Origin: Salipiger abyssi
Lineage (GTDB): Bacteria; Pseudomonadota; Alphaproteobacteria; Rhodobacterales; Rhodobacteraceae
Assembly (NCBI RefSeq): GCF_001975705.1
Contig: NZ_CP015093.1
Span: forward strand, 3,162,001 to 3,226,000
Direction: 5' to 3'
Length of the DNA: 64,000 nt
Shown: one piece after another, positions 26,327 through 34,974 of the stretch
Numbering within the stretch: the first letter of the stretch is position 1
Layout: each line of letters starts with the position of its first letter
Made by a program: the position numbers and the translations under genes
Notes under the pieces: model-generated
Database searches by the model: none
Told to the model about the DNA's origin: nothing
The model's input: the letters and a program-made list of their open reading frames with translations, nothing else

Positions 26327-29300
26327 CGCCGCACCGGCCCTTTCTTCACGCCCATCATCTGCAACTGCTTGCGCATCGGATTTCCCGGCTGCGCCATTGC
26401 CGCTGCGCCCTGCTGACCGACCGTCATCAGCAATTGCCGGCCACCCCGACCGTCCGACTGTTCCTCGAACTCGACACCCTGACCGGCATAGTCGTTGACA
26501 ACGACGCTGAGCGGCTGCGCCACCGGCAGCGCGACCGCTGAGCTCGACTCGCGCGCGGCCGTCAGGAACGGATACGCCGCTGCCCGGCTGGCATAGCCGC
26601 CGACCTCGTAGCCCGGCATGACGCCCCGGCGGATCGCCTCCAGATTGGGGACGCCGATCCGCGCTGTGGACGCGGCGTCGAAAACAAACTCCTGCTCATG
26701 GACCAGCCCTGCGACCCGCTTCGGGTCGCTTCCACCGGTCGGGCCGCCAATGTCGAAACCCGGTAGCCCCATTGCCCCGGAGATGCCCGAAACGATGGTC
26801 CAGATCCCGCCGCCGCCCGTGTTTCCGGCGCCACCGCCTCCGAGGCCGGCCAGAATGGAGCCCAGGTTTCCGAGCCCCAGATCGAAAGCGCCAAGCCCAT
26901 CCGTGGCCTGCGCCGCAGTGGTGCCGAATTTTGCAAGCGCCTCTTCGGCCGCGCCGAGCCGTACCGGCCAGCTCTCGACCATCGAGCTGTCCGCAGGCCG
27001 CTCGAACTGACGCATCCAGACATTCGTGGCATCGCCGACATTCGTCGTGGCGAGCAGCTTTTGCAGCGCGCCGCTTTCCGAGGTCAGCAGCTCTTTCCAG
27101 ACATAATCCAGCTGCCCCTGGACATTGCCAAGACCGGCCCGGCCGCCCACCGCCGCCAGCAGCCCGTCCGCGCGGGAGGCATGGTGCTGAAAGAGCCCGA
27201 ACGAGGTGCCCTTGTCACCGACAGCAAGGGGATCGAACCCGCTTTCGCCCGCCGCGTTGCCGACGATGGCCGCGATCTGATGCGGCGCCAGCCCCTTGCC
27301 CTTGAAGAACTCCCAGATCTGGGAGGCGACCGGGGAATTTGGCAGGTTCACACCCGCCGCAGCGCCCCCGACGCCGCCCATGGTGCTGGCGAACTGGCTG
27401 ATGCCGCTGCCGCCAATGATCACATTGGCTGCGGTCACCTGCATCGTGGCAACGGATCGCGCGGCCGCGTCGGCGGCGGCGCGGGTCGGGTCGATCTCCT
27501 GAACCTGACCCGTCAGCCGGGCCCAGACACCTTCGAGCCCGCCGAGATCGGCAAGCGTCGCGTAATCCGAACCTGTGAAAGCGTTCTTGAGCGGGTTCTT
27601 GATGGCCAGATCGGTGAGGATACCCTGGATCTCCTCGGCGATGCCTTCGAAGAGCCCCGGAAGGTCCGCCTCCATCGCGGCGTCGACGATGCGGTCGATC
27701 GAGCTTTCGGCGGCGGCCTGCACATCCGACCAGGCATCCGCCTCGCGCGCGACCTCGGCGGCGAGATCGGCCTCGGCCAATGCACCGTCACGGATCTGCT
27801 GCGCCAACGCACCCGTCGCGTCGATGCCCTGTTGCCGGATGTCGAGCTCGGCCTCGTAGAGCGCCAGAACGCGGCGGCGGGTTTCTTCGGATTGCCCGAG
27901 CAGCACCTGTTCGAGCTGCATCTGGGCGACAGATCGCTGCTGCGCTTCCAGCATCGCCTGGGCCGCAGCGAGCGACCCGAACGGATCGACGCTCGCCAGC
28001 CCCCGTGCCGCATCCCACTGGGCCAGAAGCGCGCCCTTCGTCTCCTGAGAAACCAGCAGGGTCTTGAGCGATTGCGCGTATTCCGCGCGCGCCGCCTCTA
28101 TCTGGAGCGTCTTGACCGCAAGGCTGTCGCGCCCGTGCTGAAGGATCGCGGCATTGATCTCGGCCTCGCGCTGCATCTCCGCCAGCGACTGGCCGGCCTC
28201 GCGCTCAGCCTTGGCGATCTGCGCGTCGCGCGCACGCCGGCGGCTCTGCTCGATCAGCTCCTCGCCCTGGGCGATCTGTTGCTCAGTCGCTCCGAGCTCC
28301 TCAAGGCGCAACCGCAGCGCCTCCCTGGCCTGCTCGGTGCGCAACCGCTCCACCTCGACGCTCTGCTCGCCATTGGCAATGACGCTCTGGGTAATCGCCA
28401 GTTCGTTCGACAGGCCCGTCAGGGTTTCGGTGATGGCCCGCTGCCGCTCCTGGGCGCGCAGCGCCTCCTCGGCCGCAAGCGCGCGGTCCAGATCGGCCAG
28501 GGCTTCGCGCTCGCGGGTGCTGTCTTCCTCGATGCCCAGTTCGCGCAGCTTCAGCGTCAGCGCGTCGCGGGCATGACGGTTGCGAACCGCATCCACTTCG
28601 GCGCTGTTCTCGCCATGGCGCGTCACCGCCTCTGCGAGCTCCGCCTGCTGGCGGTATGCATCGCTGACTGAGGCCATCTGCTTATCGAGCCGCGCCTCTT
28701 GGGCACTGCCATTGTAAAGTGCCTCAGTCTGCGCTGTTTGAAGCGCTGCCTTGGTCAGCTCGTTGAGCATAGCAGCCATATCGGTATTGATTTCCGATAC
28801 AGGCCCACCGGCAGCAAACTCATTGACGAGATTGCGGATCTCACGAATGACGGCTTCGACATCGCCCGCTGTTGAGAGCTGGACGAGCTGCTCCTTCTGC
28901 GCTTGGAACTCTTCGTAGCTAGGTCCCCGACCACCGGTCAGTTCACGGTAGTTCTCGACACGCAGGCGCTCCTCCATCTCCCGTGTCTCAGCGAGACCAC
29001 CAGTGCCAAAGGTTCCCCCAAGTGTTGTAGAGCGTCCTGCCTCATTGAGGCGCTGCCACAAAGACGGTTCAAGTCGCTCCGAGAGAATGCCGTCTAGAGC
29101 ACTTCCCAGACTTTTCAGTTCAGCAGCCCGTTCCAACGCGAGGAGATCCTGCGTCATGGCGCGGATATCGCCGGACATGCTGCCGAAGATCTGCCCGAGA
29201 TCCCGGTCATTCAGGATCTTGAGATGATCGCCAATCGCTTGCAGCGAGGTGTCGAGCTTGCCCAGGCGTTCGTCCAGCGTGCCGGCCGCATCCTCGCTGT

Positions 29301-30030
29301 CGAGCAGCATGCGAACGAAGGGCACGCCCACGGCGACCACCGCGCCCAGCACGGCGCCCATCATGCCAAAGCCGCCCAGAAGCTGAGGAAGCTGCTGGGC
29401 CATAACCACCGATGCGGCAGTGCCCATCTGCAACTGAACGGCGATATCCTGCGCCTGGAACGCCGCGGTCTGCACGCCGCCCCGGGCCATGCTGCGCCTG
29501 CCTCCACGGGACTGCGCGGCGGCAAAAGCGTCATACCCAGCCTTGGCGCGTGTCCGGGCCGCAGCTGCGGTTTCGGCGGAGAGTGCGCCCATGCGTTCGG
29601 CAGCGGCGATATCGCGCAGCTCTTTTTCATAGGTGCGCATCGCGGCGAAGAGCGGATCGAAGCGCGCGCGCACTTGGTCGAGCTGTCCCTGCCAGGCGGC
29701 GGTCTCGCGCTGCGTGGCCACGAGATCCGCTGCCTGCGCCTTCAGCCCCGTGCTCATCGAGGCGGTTTGCGTTTGCAGCGATCCGATGGCGGTTTCGGCG
29801 CTCCGCGCACCGCCCGAGACCTTGCCGAAGCCCGCCGCCGTGCGGACCGACGATTGCATGATCCGATCCAGGTTCTCCCTGGTGCCAGGCGAGGCGGTGC
29901 GCTGAAGCGCAACGGCGGCCCGGTCGGCGGCGGCCGACATGCCGTCCAGCCCCTCGGCCGACCGCCGCGTTTCTCCCACGATGGCGGAGGCATCGGCTTC
30001 GACAACCAGCTTTGCGCGCATTTCCGTCAT
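26323..30030 (-). CDS. Tail length tape measure protein with a lysozyme-like domain
   Basis: A 1235-residue protein, predominantly coiled coil with heptad-rich segments from about 380 to 760 (for example QRAITETLTGLSNELAIT, EREAGQSLAEMQREAEINA). Near residue 180 lies a short hydrophobic region. Around 930-1060 a globular domain (NSPVASQIWEFFKGKGLAPHQ, then AAGESGFDP and GTSFGLFQHHASR) matches the phage_lysozyme2-type muramidase fold used to cross the cell wall. It sets tail length, here about 185 nm by the usual 1.5 Angstrom per residue rule. Start and stop overlap neighbours by four bases. Confidence 0.93.
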   Translation of the reverse strand: MTEMRAKLVVEADASAIVGETRRSAEGLDGMSAAADRAAVALQRTASPGTRENLDRIMQSSVRTAAGFGKVSGGARSAETAIGSLQTQTASMSTGLKAQAADLVATQRETAAWQGQLDQVRARFDPLFAAMRTYEKELRDIAAAERMGALSAETAAAARTRAKAGYDAFAAAQSRGGRRSMARGGVQTAAFQAQDIAVQLQMGTAASVVMAQQLPQLLGGFGMMGAVLGAVVAVGVPFVRMLLDSEDAAGTLDERLGKLDTSLQAIGDHLKILNDRDLGQIFGSMSGDIRAMTQDLLALERAAELKSLGSALDGILSERLEPSLWQRLNEAGRSTTLGGTFGTGGLAETREMEERLRVENYRELTGGRGPSYEEFQAQKEQLVQLSTAGDVEAVIREIRNLVNEFAAGGPVSEINTDMAAMLNELTKAALQTAQTEALYNGSAQEARLDKQMASVSDAYRQQAELAEAVTRHGENSAEVDAVRNRHARDALTLKLRELGIEEDSTREREALADLDRALAAEEALRAQERQRAITETLTGLSNELAITQSVIANGEQSVEVERLRTEQAREALRLRLEELGATEQQIAQGEELIEQSRRRARDAQIAKAEREAGQSLAEMQREAEINAAILQHGRDSLAVKTLQIEAARAEYAQSLKTLLVSQETKGALLAQWDAARGLASVDPFGSLAAAQAMLEAQQRSVAQMQLEQVLLGQSEETRRRVLALYEAELDIRQQGIDATGALAQQIRDGALAEADLAAEVAREADAWSDVQAAAESSIDRIVDAAMEADLPGLFEGIAEEIQGILTDLAIKNPLKNAFTGSDYATLADLGGLEGVWARLTGQVQEIDPTRAAADAAARSVATMQVTAANVIIGGSGISQFASTMGGVGGAAAGVNLPNSPVASQIWEFFKGKGLAPHQIAAIVGNAAGESGFDPLAVGDKGTSFGLFQHHASRADGLLAAVGGRAGLGNVQGQLDYVWKELLTSESGALQKLLATTNVGDATNVWMRQFERPADSSMVESWPVRLGAAEEALAKFGTTAAQATDGLGAFDLGLGNLGSILAGLGGGGAGNTGGGGIWTIVSGISGAMGLPGFDIGGPTGGSDPKRVAGLVHEQEFVFDAASTARIGVPNLEAIRRGVMPGYEVGGYASRAAAYPFLTAARESSSAVALPVAQPLSVVVNDYAGQGVEFEEQSDGRGGRQLLMTVGQQGAAAMAQPGNPMRKQLQMMGVKKGPVRR

Positions 30031-30326
30031 GTCTTGTCCAGCACTTTGAGCGCCGCGCGCTCGATGATCCCGATCCCGTCCAGAAGCCGCGCATCACGGG
30101 CGATGCCCATCCAGCGCGCGGCCACGTCAATCTCGCCGTAGTCGAAGCCCAGCAGGCGGATCTTGCCGCTCCAGTGCGTGGCGACCCGCCATTTCCCGAT
30201 AGTGGCCAGAGCAAGGCGAACCGTGTCTCGCTCACGCTCGGGCAGTCGGATCGTCCGGTCTTCGACCCCGATCATCTCCCCGGCGACCGACCGGGCGGCC
30301 TCTTTGTCCAGCCCGGTTTCGGCCAT
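30027..30326 (-). CDS. Tail assembly chaperone, downstream frame (T part of G/GT)
   Basis: A 99-residue frame starting MAETGLDKEAARSV, with DUF1799-like features (KWRVATHWSGKIRLLGFDYGEIDVAARWMGI). The frame is open upstream to the slippery site at 30392, adding LTEVAQAIYGGATVSDDLVEDV before this Met. It is most likely made mainly as the C-terminal part of a 236-residue G-GT fusion through -1 frameshifting, as in lambda, where GT coats the tape measure before tube assembly. It may also start independently at 30326, but no good ribosome site is seen. Confidence 0.8.
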   Translation of the reverse strand: MAETGLDKEAARSVAGEMIGVEDRTIRLPERERDTVRLALATIGKWRVATHWSGKIRLLGFDYGEIDVAARWMGIARDARLLDGIGIIERAALKVLDKT

Positions 30327-30388
30327 GACGTCCTCGACCAGATCGTCGGAGACGGTCGCGCCGCCATAAATGGCCTGCGCGACCTCGG

Positions 30389-30736
30389 TCAGTTTTTTTC
30401 CCGGATCCCCAGAACCGCTTCGCTCAGCGCGCGATCGACGGCCTCACGGATGGGCCGCTGCTTCAGCAGCCGGGCGCGTGCATCCTCGGAAAACGCCAGA
30501 TCCCCACCGCCCTTGAGCTCGATGTCACGCCAGCCCACCCAATGGCTGGCCAGACGGTCGCGCACCGCCTGGATCACCTCGGAGATCGAGCCCTGTTCGC
30601 CGCGCTCGTAGATCTCCAGCTCGTCTTCGGGCAGACGGAAAATGCCGGTGAACTCGCGGGTCTCCTCGCCGCCGGCGCTCGGATACTTGACCTTCACGGG
30701 CCATTCGAAGGTGTAGTCGGGTTCAAAAACGAACAT
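30389..30736 (-). CDS. Tail assembly chaperone (G part)
   Basis: A 115-residue protein starting MFVFEPDYTFEWPVKVKYPSA and ending REKN before TGA. Position between the tube gene and the tape measure, and the slippery A-AAA-AAC heptamer covering its last codons, identify it as the G-type chaperone. Most ribosomes would stop here, while a minority shift to -1 and continue to 30027. The protein recruits tube subunits to the tape measure complex and is absent from mature tails. Confidence 0.82.
   Translation of the reverse strand: MFVFEPDYTFEWPVKVKYPSAGGEETREFTGIFRLPEDELEIYERGEQGSISEVIQAVRDRLASHWVGWRDIELKGGGDLAFSEDARARLLKQRPIREAVDRALSEAVLGIREKN
30392..30398 (-). other. Programmed -1 ribosomal frameshift site
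   Basis: On the minus strand the last codons are GAA AAA AAC TGA. The heptamer A-AAA-AAC is in the correct zero frame for a canonical X-XXY-YYZ slip. After slipping, reading continues CTG ACC GAG into the frame that leads directly into the 30027-30326 protein. Coordinates confirm that the two frames differ by exactly -1. Confidence 0.85.
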
Positions 30737-30746
30737 TGCGCGGTCC

Positions 30747-31676
30747 TCAGCTGAAGCGGATTTCGATTTCGTCGTCGCCGGTGGCGGTGGGCAGGAAGCG
30801 CAGGTCGAGCCGCAGCCCGAGATCGCCGTTGATCTCCTGCTCGGAGGGCGCCTTGATCTGCACCTTGGGCGCCGTGACGGTGATCGTCTGGCCGGCCGTC
30901 TTGCCCAGGGTGAAGATCACCGGCTCGGTCACCACGGTCTTCACCATGGTGAGCAGGTCTTTCGTCGCGAGATCCGGGTGTTTGACAGTCATCGAGCCGG
31001 TGAACATGCGCGGCGTAAGCTTGGTGCCCTCACAGTTCATGTACTCGTTGACCCGCGCATTGCGGCCATCGGTGAAGCTGAAGCTGGTGGCGCAGAGCTT
31101 GGTCCCGCCAAGGGTAAAGGCGAACATGTTCTCGGGCGTGCATTCCAGTCCGCGCGGCCAAGCGGAGAAGTCATGCGCTTCTGCCGCAAAGGCCACCGGC
31201 GCCTGATACTGCCCCTGGCGCGTGAAGCTGAAATACGCCCGCCGGTTGACCTCGGCGGTGAAGCCGAAGGAGCCGCGCACGCCCACCACGTTCTGCATCT
31301 GCGCCCCGTTGCGGAGCTGCATCGTGCAGGCCGGGATCTCGGTGCCCACAGGCAGCGGCGTAAAGACCGTGTCATCGGCATCCGACGCCATGGCCATGGC
31401 CGAGGATTGCAGCAGATGCGCATAGGCGGGCGGCGTCGCGATCGCACCGGGTGCCGCCGCTTCGACCTGGTACTGGGCGCCGGCGCGGATATTGCTCAGA
31501 TCCTCGATCTGCGCGCCCTCCTGGCCGGTCAGGAAATCCTGCTCGGTATAGTCGGCGTCGAGCATGTTGAAGGTCACCTCGCGGCAGAGGATCGCGTCTG
31601 CGGCGGCGGTGGCTTCGAGCGTGCCCGGGGTGGTTTCGAGGGCTTCGCGGATAAGCCGCTGTTTCCAGTAAGCCAT
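30747..31676 (-). CDS. Major tail tube protein
   Basis: A 309-residue protein starting MAYWKQRLIREALETTPG, with beta-sandwich features and GLRLDLRFLPTATGDDEIEIRFS at the end. Place before the G/GT chaperone and size fit a tube protein with an added C-terminal domain. Stacked rings form the flexible tail lumen. It follows the terminator-like gene by 15 bases with an RBS (GGAG) before the ATG. Confidence 0.8.
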   Translation of the reverse strand: MAYWKQRLIREALETTPGTLEATAAADAILCREVTFNMLDADYTEQDFLTGQEGAQIEDLSNIRAGAQYQVEAAAPGAIATPPAYAHLLQSSAMAMASDADDTVFTPLPVGTEIPACTMQLRNGAQMQNVVGVRGSFGFTAEVNRRAYFSFTRQGQYQAPVAFAAEAHDFSAWPRGLECTPENMFAFTLGGTKLCATSFSFTDGRNARVNEYMNCEGTKLTPRMFTGSMTVKHPDLATKDLLTMVKTVVTEPVIFTLGKTAGQTITVTAPKVQIKAPSEQEINGDLGLRLDLRFLPTATGDDEIEIRFS

Positions 31677-31691
31677 GGATGGTTCAACTCC

Positions 31692-32141
31692 TCATGTGAT
31701 CTGGATGCGCCGGTCGAAGCGCAGCGTGTAGTCGTCCTGCCAGAAGAGACCGCCATGGGCGTCGATCCCGCTTTGCAGAGCGCCTTTGTCGAAACGGAAT
31801 GCCTGGCCGCCCGGGTCGGGGACGAAACGGCAGAGCGAGAGCAGCACCGCCTCGCGCAACGGTTTGAGATGCGTGCCGGCCAGGGCGCCGGTGGTGTCGC
31901 CGATATCGCGCACGGCCATGATCACCCCGATCCGGGCGGTTACGTCCTGCTCGATCAGGTCTTCGCTGAAGTAGCGGTTCTCTCCCGACCGCTCCCCCAG
32001 CAGGACCACGAAGGCGGAGGGGTAGAGCAGCGTCCGGGCGCTGATGCGGCCGAGATCGGCGGAGAGCCCGACCCGCTTGAACGCGGGGACGGTCAGCTCC
32101 AGGCGGTCCTTGACCAGGTTCGGATCCAGCTGAAGCATCAC
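31692..32141 (-). CDS. Tail terminator-like protein (Mu gp37/DUF1834 position)
   Basis: A 149-residue protein: MMLQLDPNLVKDRLELTVPAFKRVGLSADLGRI, RTLLYPSAFVVLLGERS, then DVTARIGVIMAVRDIGD and a C-terminal FWQDDYTLRFDRRIQIT. The alternating strands and the position between gpG-like and tube genes match tail terminators that cap the tube and join it to the head. Start overlaps the upstream gpG-like stop by four bases. Confidence 0.7.
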   Translation of the reverse strand: MMLQLDPNLVKDRLELTVPAFKRVGLSADLGRISARTLLYPSAFVVLLGERSGENRYFSEDLIEQDVTARIGVIMAVRDIGDTTGALAGTHLKPLREAVLLSLCRFVPDPGGQAFRFDKGALQSGIDAHGGLFWQDDYTLRFDRRIQIT

Positions 32142-32644
32142 GGCGCACCCCCGTCCAGGAGCCCGGTGAAATACGCGACCGAGAGATCCTCTATATCGGC
32201 TTGCTCGCCCTCGGAGATCCCCAGATAGGGCCGGGCCGGGATCGTCACCGACCCGACGGTGACGGTCTCGCCGTTCGCAAGGGTAAAGGTCAGAGCGCCC
32301 TTTTCCCGGGGAACGATCGTGCCGCCTGTCTGGTGAATACCGGCATAGATCATGTTCGATCCGACCGTAACCTGGTTGGGCGCGGCCTCTTCGGTGATCG
32401 AGCGCATCAGCTGGCCGCTGTCATGCAGCGTGACGCCATCCTCCAGCTGGGCGCGCAGGCTTTTCGGCCAGGGCGTTCCGTCCGGGGCGACATTGGTCTG
32501 GCCGATGCGCTCGACCGCGCCATTCACCAGGACCGTACCGATCTGATCCATGAGCGGGGTCAGATCCCGTGCCCCGGCATCGGCCCGTGCAAGCGCCGCC
32601 CTGGGTGCCACGTCGTCGAAGCTGACCGTGAGAGTGACAACCAT
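32138..32644 (-). CDS. Virion morphogenesis protein, Mu gpG-like
   Basis: A 168-residue protein with the family core: LTPLMDQIGTVLVNGAVERI, APDGTPWPKSL, LHDSGQLMRSITEEAAPNQVTVGSNMIYAGIHQTGGTI and IPARPYLGISEGEQ. This is the Phage_tail_S/gpG family, involved in head-tail joining. It lies next to gp36, with coupled translation to the following gene. Confidence 0.88.
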   Translation of the reverse strand: MVVTLTVSFDDVAPRAALARADAGARDLTPLMDQIGTVLVNGAVERIGQTNVAPDGTPWPKSLRAQLEDGVTLHDSGQLMRSITEEAAPNQVTVGSNMIYAGIHQTGGTIVPREKGALTFTLANGETVTVGSVTIPARPYLGISEGEQADIEDLSVAYFTGLLDGGAP

Positions 32645-32645
32645 C

Positions 32646-33074
32646 TCAGAAGCCCTTCAGGCTTTTGCGGGTGAACAGCCGGTCGGGCCCATCGGTCATC
32701 GCCACGCCCGGAGAGGTCAGTGCGCTGTCGCCGTCGCCATCGTCACCGATGGCGGTTTCGCCCTTCGCAATGCTTTTCAGCGTGGCGATCGCGTCGCGCC
32801 GCAGGGCTTCATAGACCTCGCTGCCATGTCCGAGGTTCATATAGAGCCGGTGCATCGCCAGATCGCGACAGACGACTGTCAGGATATGCGGCGTCTCCGC
32901 GATGGGCAGCGAAACGACCTTCGCGATATAGGTGTTGATCTCCGCGCTCGCGTCGTCCAGCGCCTGCTCCAGGCGGGCGTCCGACGGGGTCTCCGCCCCG
33001 TCGAAATCCGTGAGCAGCGCGAGATCCCCGGAGGGGATCACGGCCTTGAGCTGATCGACGCTTGCATAGGGCAT
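32646..33074 (-). CDS. Head-completion protein, Mu gp36-like (DUF1320)
   Basis: A 142-residue protein: MPYASVDQLKAVIPSGDLALLTDFDG, RLEQALDDASAEINTYIAKVVSLPI, LTVVCRDLAMHRLYMN. This helical pattern is characteristic of DUF1320, structurally similar to gp6/gp15-type head connectors. It lies one base upstream of the gpG-like stop. Confidence 0.88.
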   Translation of the reverse strand: MPYASVDQLKAVIPSGDLALLTDFDGAETPSDARLEQALDDASAEINTYIAKVVSLPIAETPHILTVVCRDLAMHRLYMNLGHGSEVYEALRRDAIATLKSIAKGETAIGDDGDGDSALTSPGVAMTDGPDRLFTRKSLKGF

Positions 33075-33076
33075 GA

Positions 33077-33610
33077 TCAGCCTTCGCGCTTGACGATGAA
33101 CTGCGGGTCCGCTTCGAGAACTGCGATCTGGAAGGCGGTCAGCTCGTCCTCGGGCACGAGGGTTTCGCCCTCGTCCCAGCGACGGCCGGCGCGACGGCGC
33201 CCGTCGGGGCGCAGGCAGATCACGGTGATGATCGGGGCCTCTCCGGCGAGGTCCGTCTGCTGTTCCCCGCCGGTGGTTGCCGCCAGTTCGGCGGCTTCGG
33301 TCCGGGCCTCGGCGTCTTTCGACGCGTCATCGGCCCCCTGGGTATTCTTGGGTGCGGCCGTGTCGGAGAGGCCGGGTTTCGCCGCCTCTCCGACCTGCGC
33401 CGTCTCGCTCTCTTCGGGCGCATCAGCGGGGCTTTGGGCCGTCTTCGCGACCTCCTCCACCCCCTGGGTATTCTTGGCCTTGGCCGCTTCGGCTTCGGCT
33501 TTCGCGACGCGCTCGGCCAGCTTCTCGTCCCCGATATTCGGGGCAAAGCTGACGCCAAGATCCTGCGCCTTCTGTTCGAGCGCGATACGCTCTTCGGTCT
33601 TCTCGTCCAT
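33077..33610 (-). CDS. Mu-like head protein (HI1506-like)
   Basis: A 177-residue protein. The N-terminus (MDEKTEERIALEQKAQDLGVSFAPNIGDEKLAERVAKAEAEA) is a short helical recognition fold; the middle is a low-complexity acidic Ala-rich spacer in which a KNTQG-containing segment occurs twice (AKNTQGVEEVAK and PKNTQGADDASK); the C-terminal domain (ITVICLRPDGRRRAGRRWDEGETLVPEDELTAFQIAVLEADPQFIV) matches small phage head proteins of the HI1506 type. Confidence 0.72.
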   Translation of the reverse strand: MDEKTEERIALEQKAQDLGVSFAPNIGDEKLAERVAKAEAEAAKAKNTQGVEEVAKTAQSPADAPEESETAQVGEAAKPGLSDTAAPKNTQGADDASKDAEARTEAAELAATTGGEQQTDLAGEAPIITVICLRPDGRRRAGRRWDEGETLVPEDELTAFQIAVLEADPQFIVKREG

Positions 33611-33636
33611 GTGGGTTCTCCTGTCGGCTTATCGTC

Positions 33637-33657
33637 GGGGCCGGATGTACCGGCCCC
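33637..33657 (-). other. Perfect hairpin between capsid gene and HI1506-like gene
   Basis: GGGGCCGG-5-CCGGCCCC with no T-run after it. A strong stem directly downstream of the most highly expressed structural gene probably protects its mRNA 3' end or attenuates read-through. Confidence 0.55.
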
Positions 33658-33674
33658 TCGGGAAACCGACCGCT

Positions 33675-34571
33675 TCAGAGGGTCAGGCGCCCCTCGACCA
33701 TCAGTTCGGCGGTGTTGCGCCATTTGTTGGTGGCGCCGGCCGCGTCGCGTTCGTTCATCAGGATCTCGCGGGCTGCGCCTTCGTTGGCGGCCGAGACGAC
33801 CAGGAGCTTCGGCTTGAGGTTCAGCTTGCGACCGCGATGACCCCGCGCCGAAATCATGGCGGCGCGGGCCAGGGCGTAGTTCTCGGGGGTCAGCGCCTGG
33901 CGCGAGGCATAGCAGAGCTGCCAGGCCCCGAAGCCGGCGGCGCAGCGTCGCTTGGCGCCCCAGACGAATTCGTCGCGATCGAAAACGTTGTCATCGGTGA
34001 GCGAGGTTTTCGGCGTGATCTTCGCCTTTTCCCGGTCCTGGAAGATCAGCGGCTTGATCACGCGGCTGTCGTCGATCAGATACCAGGCCGCGCCAGCACC
34101 GCCCTGGAAGTTGGAAACCGACTGCTCGACGCCTTTTTCATCGACAACGGGGTGATCGGTATCGAAGAACATCTGGCCGTCGTAGTGTTCGGTGGTGAAG
34201 CCCTTCTCCAGCTGCTCCCAGACCAGATCGTCCGGCAGTTCGGCGGCTGTCTGCCCCATGTCGCTGACGATGGGCGCATAAATCCCGATCTGATCGTCGG
34301 CGATGTCATCCGCCTGAATTCCGATCGTCTTCTCGAACTTCCGGTTGCGGATCGTGAAACCGTCGACTTCCAGACGCTCGATGAAGCGCTCGCCGATCCA
34401 TTCGCGCATCGGGCCCAGCTCGGAAAGCTTCGGATAGGTCTGGTTGCGCGTGGTCGAGTTCACCGTCATGGCGATGCGGCCATAGGTGGTTTCGACCCCG
34501 GTGAGACGCTTGTTGAATTCGGTGCTGAACGCGGTGTTCAAAGCCGCGAGCGCGGCATGATTGATATCCAT
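33675..34571 (-). CDS. Major capsid protein, Mu gpT-like
   Basis: A 298-residue HK97-fold capsid: MDINHAALAALNTAFSTEFNKRL at the start, then YPKLSELGPMREWIGER, a DGQMFFDTDHPVVDEKG loop and KPKLLVVSAANEGAAREI near the end. This is the Mu_gpT family at its usual length. The next gene upstream encodes the decoration protein and then the protease/scaffold, the standard Mu order. It shares the fold group with the capsid half of the protease-capsid fusion in element 1, but the sequences are clearly different. Confidence 0.93.
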   Translation of the reverse strand: MDINHAALAALNTAFSTEFNKRLTGVETTYGRIAMTVNSTTRNQTYPKLSELGPMREWIGERFIERLEVDGFTIRNRKFEKTIGIQADDIADDQIGIYAPIVSDMGQTAAELPDDLVWEQLEKGFTTEHYDGQMFFDTDHPVVDEKGVEQSVSNFQGGAGAAWYLIDDSRVIKPLIFQDREKAKITPKTSLTDDNVFDRDEFVWGAKRRCAAGFGAWQLCYASRQALTPENYALARAAMISARGHRGRKLNLKPKLLVVSAANEGAAREILMNERDAAGATNKWRNTAELMVEGRLTL

Positions 34572-34583
34572 GTCAGGAGCTCC

Positions 34584-34973
34584 TCAGAGGATTTCGACGA
34601 CGACGCCGAAATCGGTCACGTCGAGGCATTTGCCGGCGACCAGCGTACCTGCGGCGCCGACGGTATTGTCATCGACCACATAGACGCCGGTGCCGATATG
34701 GGTGCGGTCGATGCTGCCGTCGTTGGCGACCAGAAACGGGCCGCGCTCGATCGGCACGGTCGCATCGCCCGCCGCACCGTCGGTGTTGTCGGCCTCTTCC
34801 AGGGCGACGCCGCGCATGACGGTCCCGGTCGGGATCGCGGGAATGGCATTCCCGGTCGCGTCCAGCGCGGTCATCGCGCCATTGAAAATGCGCGTATCGG
34901 CCGCAACCGGATCGACGAAGCGCTGACCCACACCGACGCGGGTCCGGGGGGTATTCTTGGCAAGCGCGGTCAT
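34584..34973 (-). CDS. Capsid decoration-type protein
   Basis: A 129-residue beta-rich protein (VGVGQRFVDPVAADTRIFNGAMTALDATGNAIPA, GVALEEADNTDGAAGDATVPIERGPFLVANDG, TLVAGKCLDVTDFGVVVEIL). It lies between protease/scaffold and capsid genes, where lambda gpD-like or DUF2190-type cement proteins occur. Function assigned from position and fold impression. Confidence 0.65.
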   Translation of the reverse strand: MTALAKNTPRTRVGVGQRFVDPVAADTRIFNGAMTALDATGNAIPAIPTGTVMRGVALEEADNTDGAAGDATVPIERGPFLVANDGSIDRTHIGTGVYVVDDNTVGAAGTLVAGKCLDVTDFGVVVEIL

Positions 34974-34974
34974 G

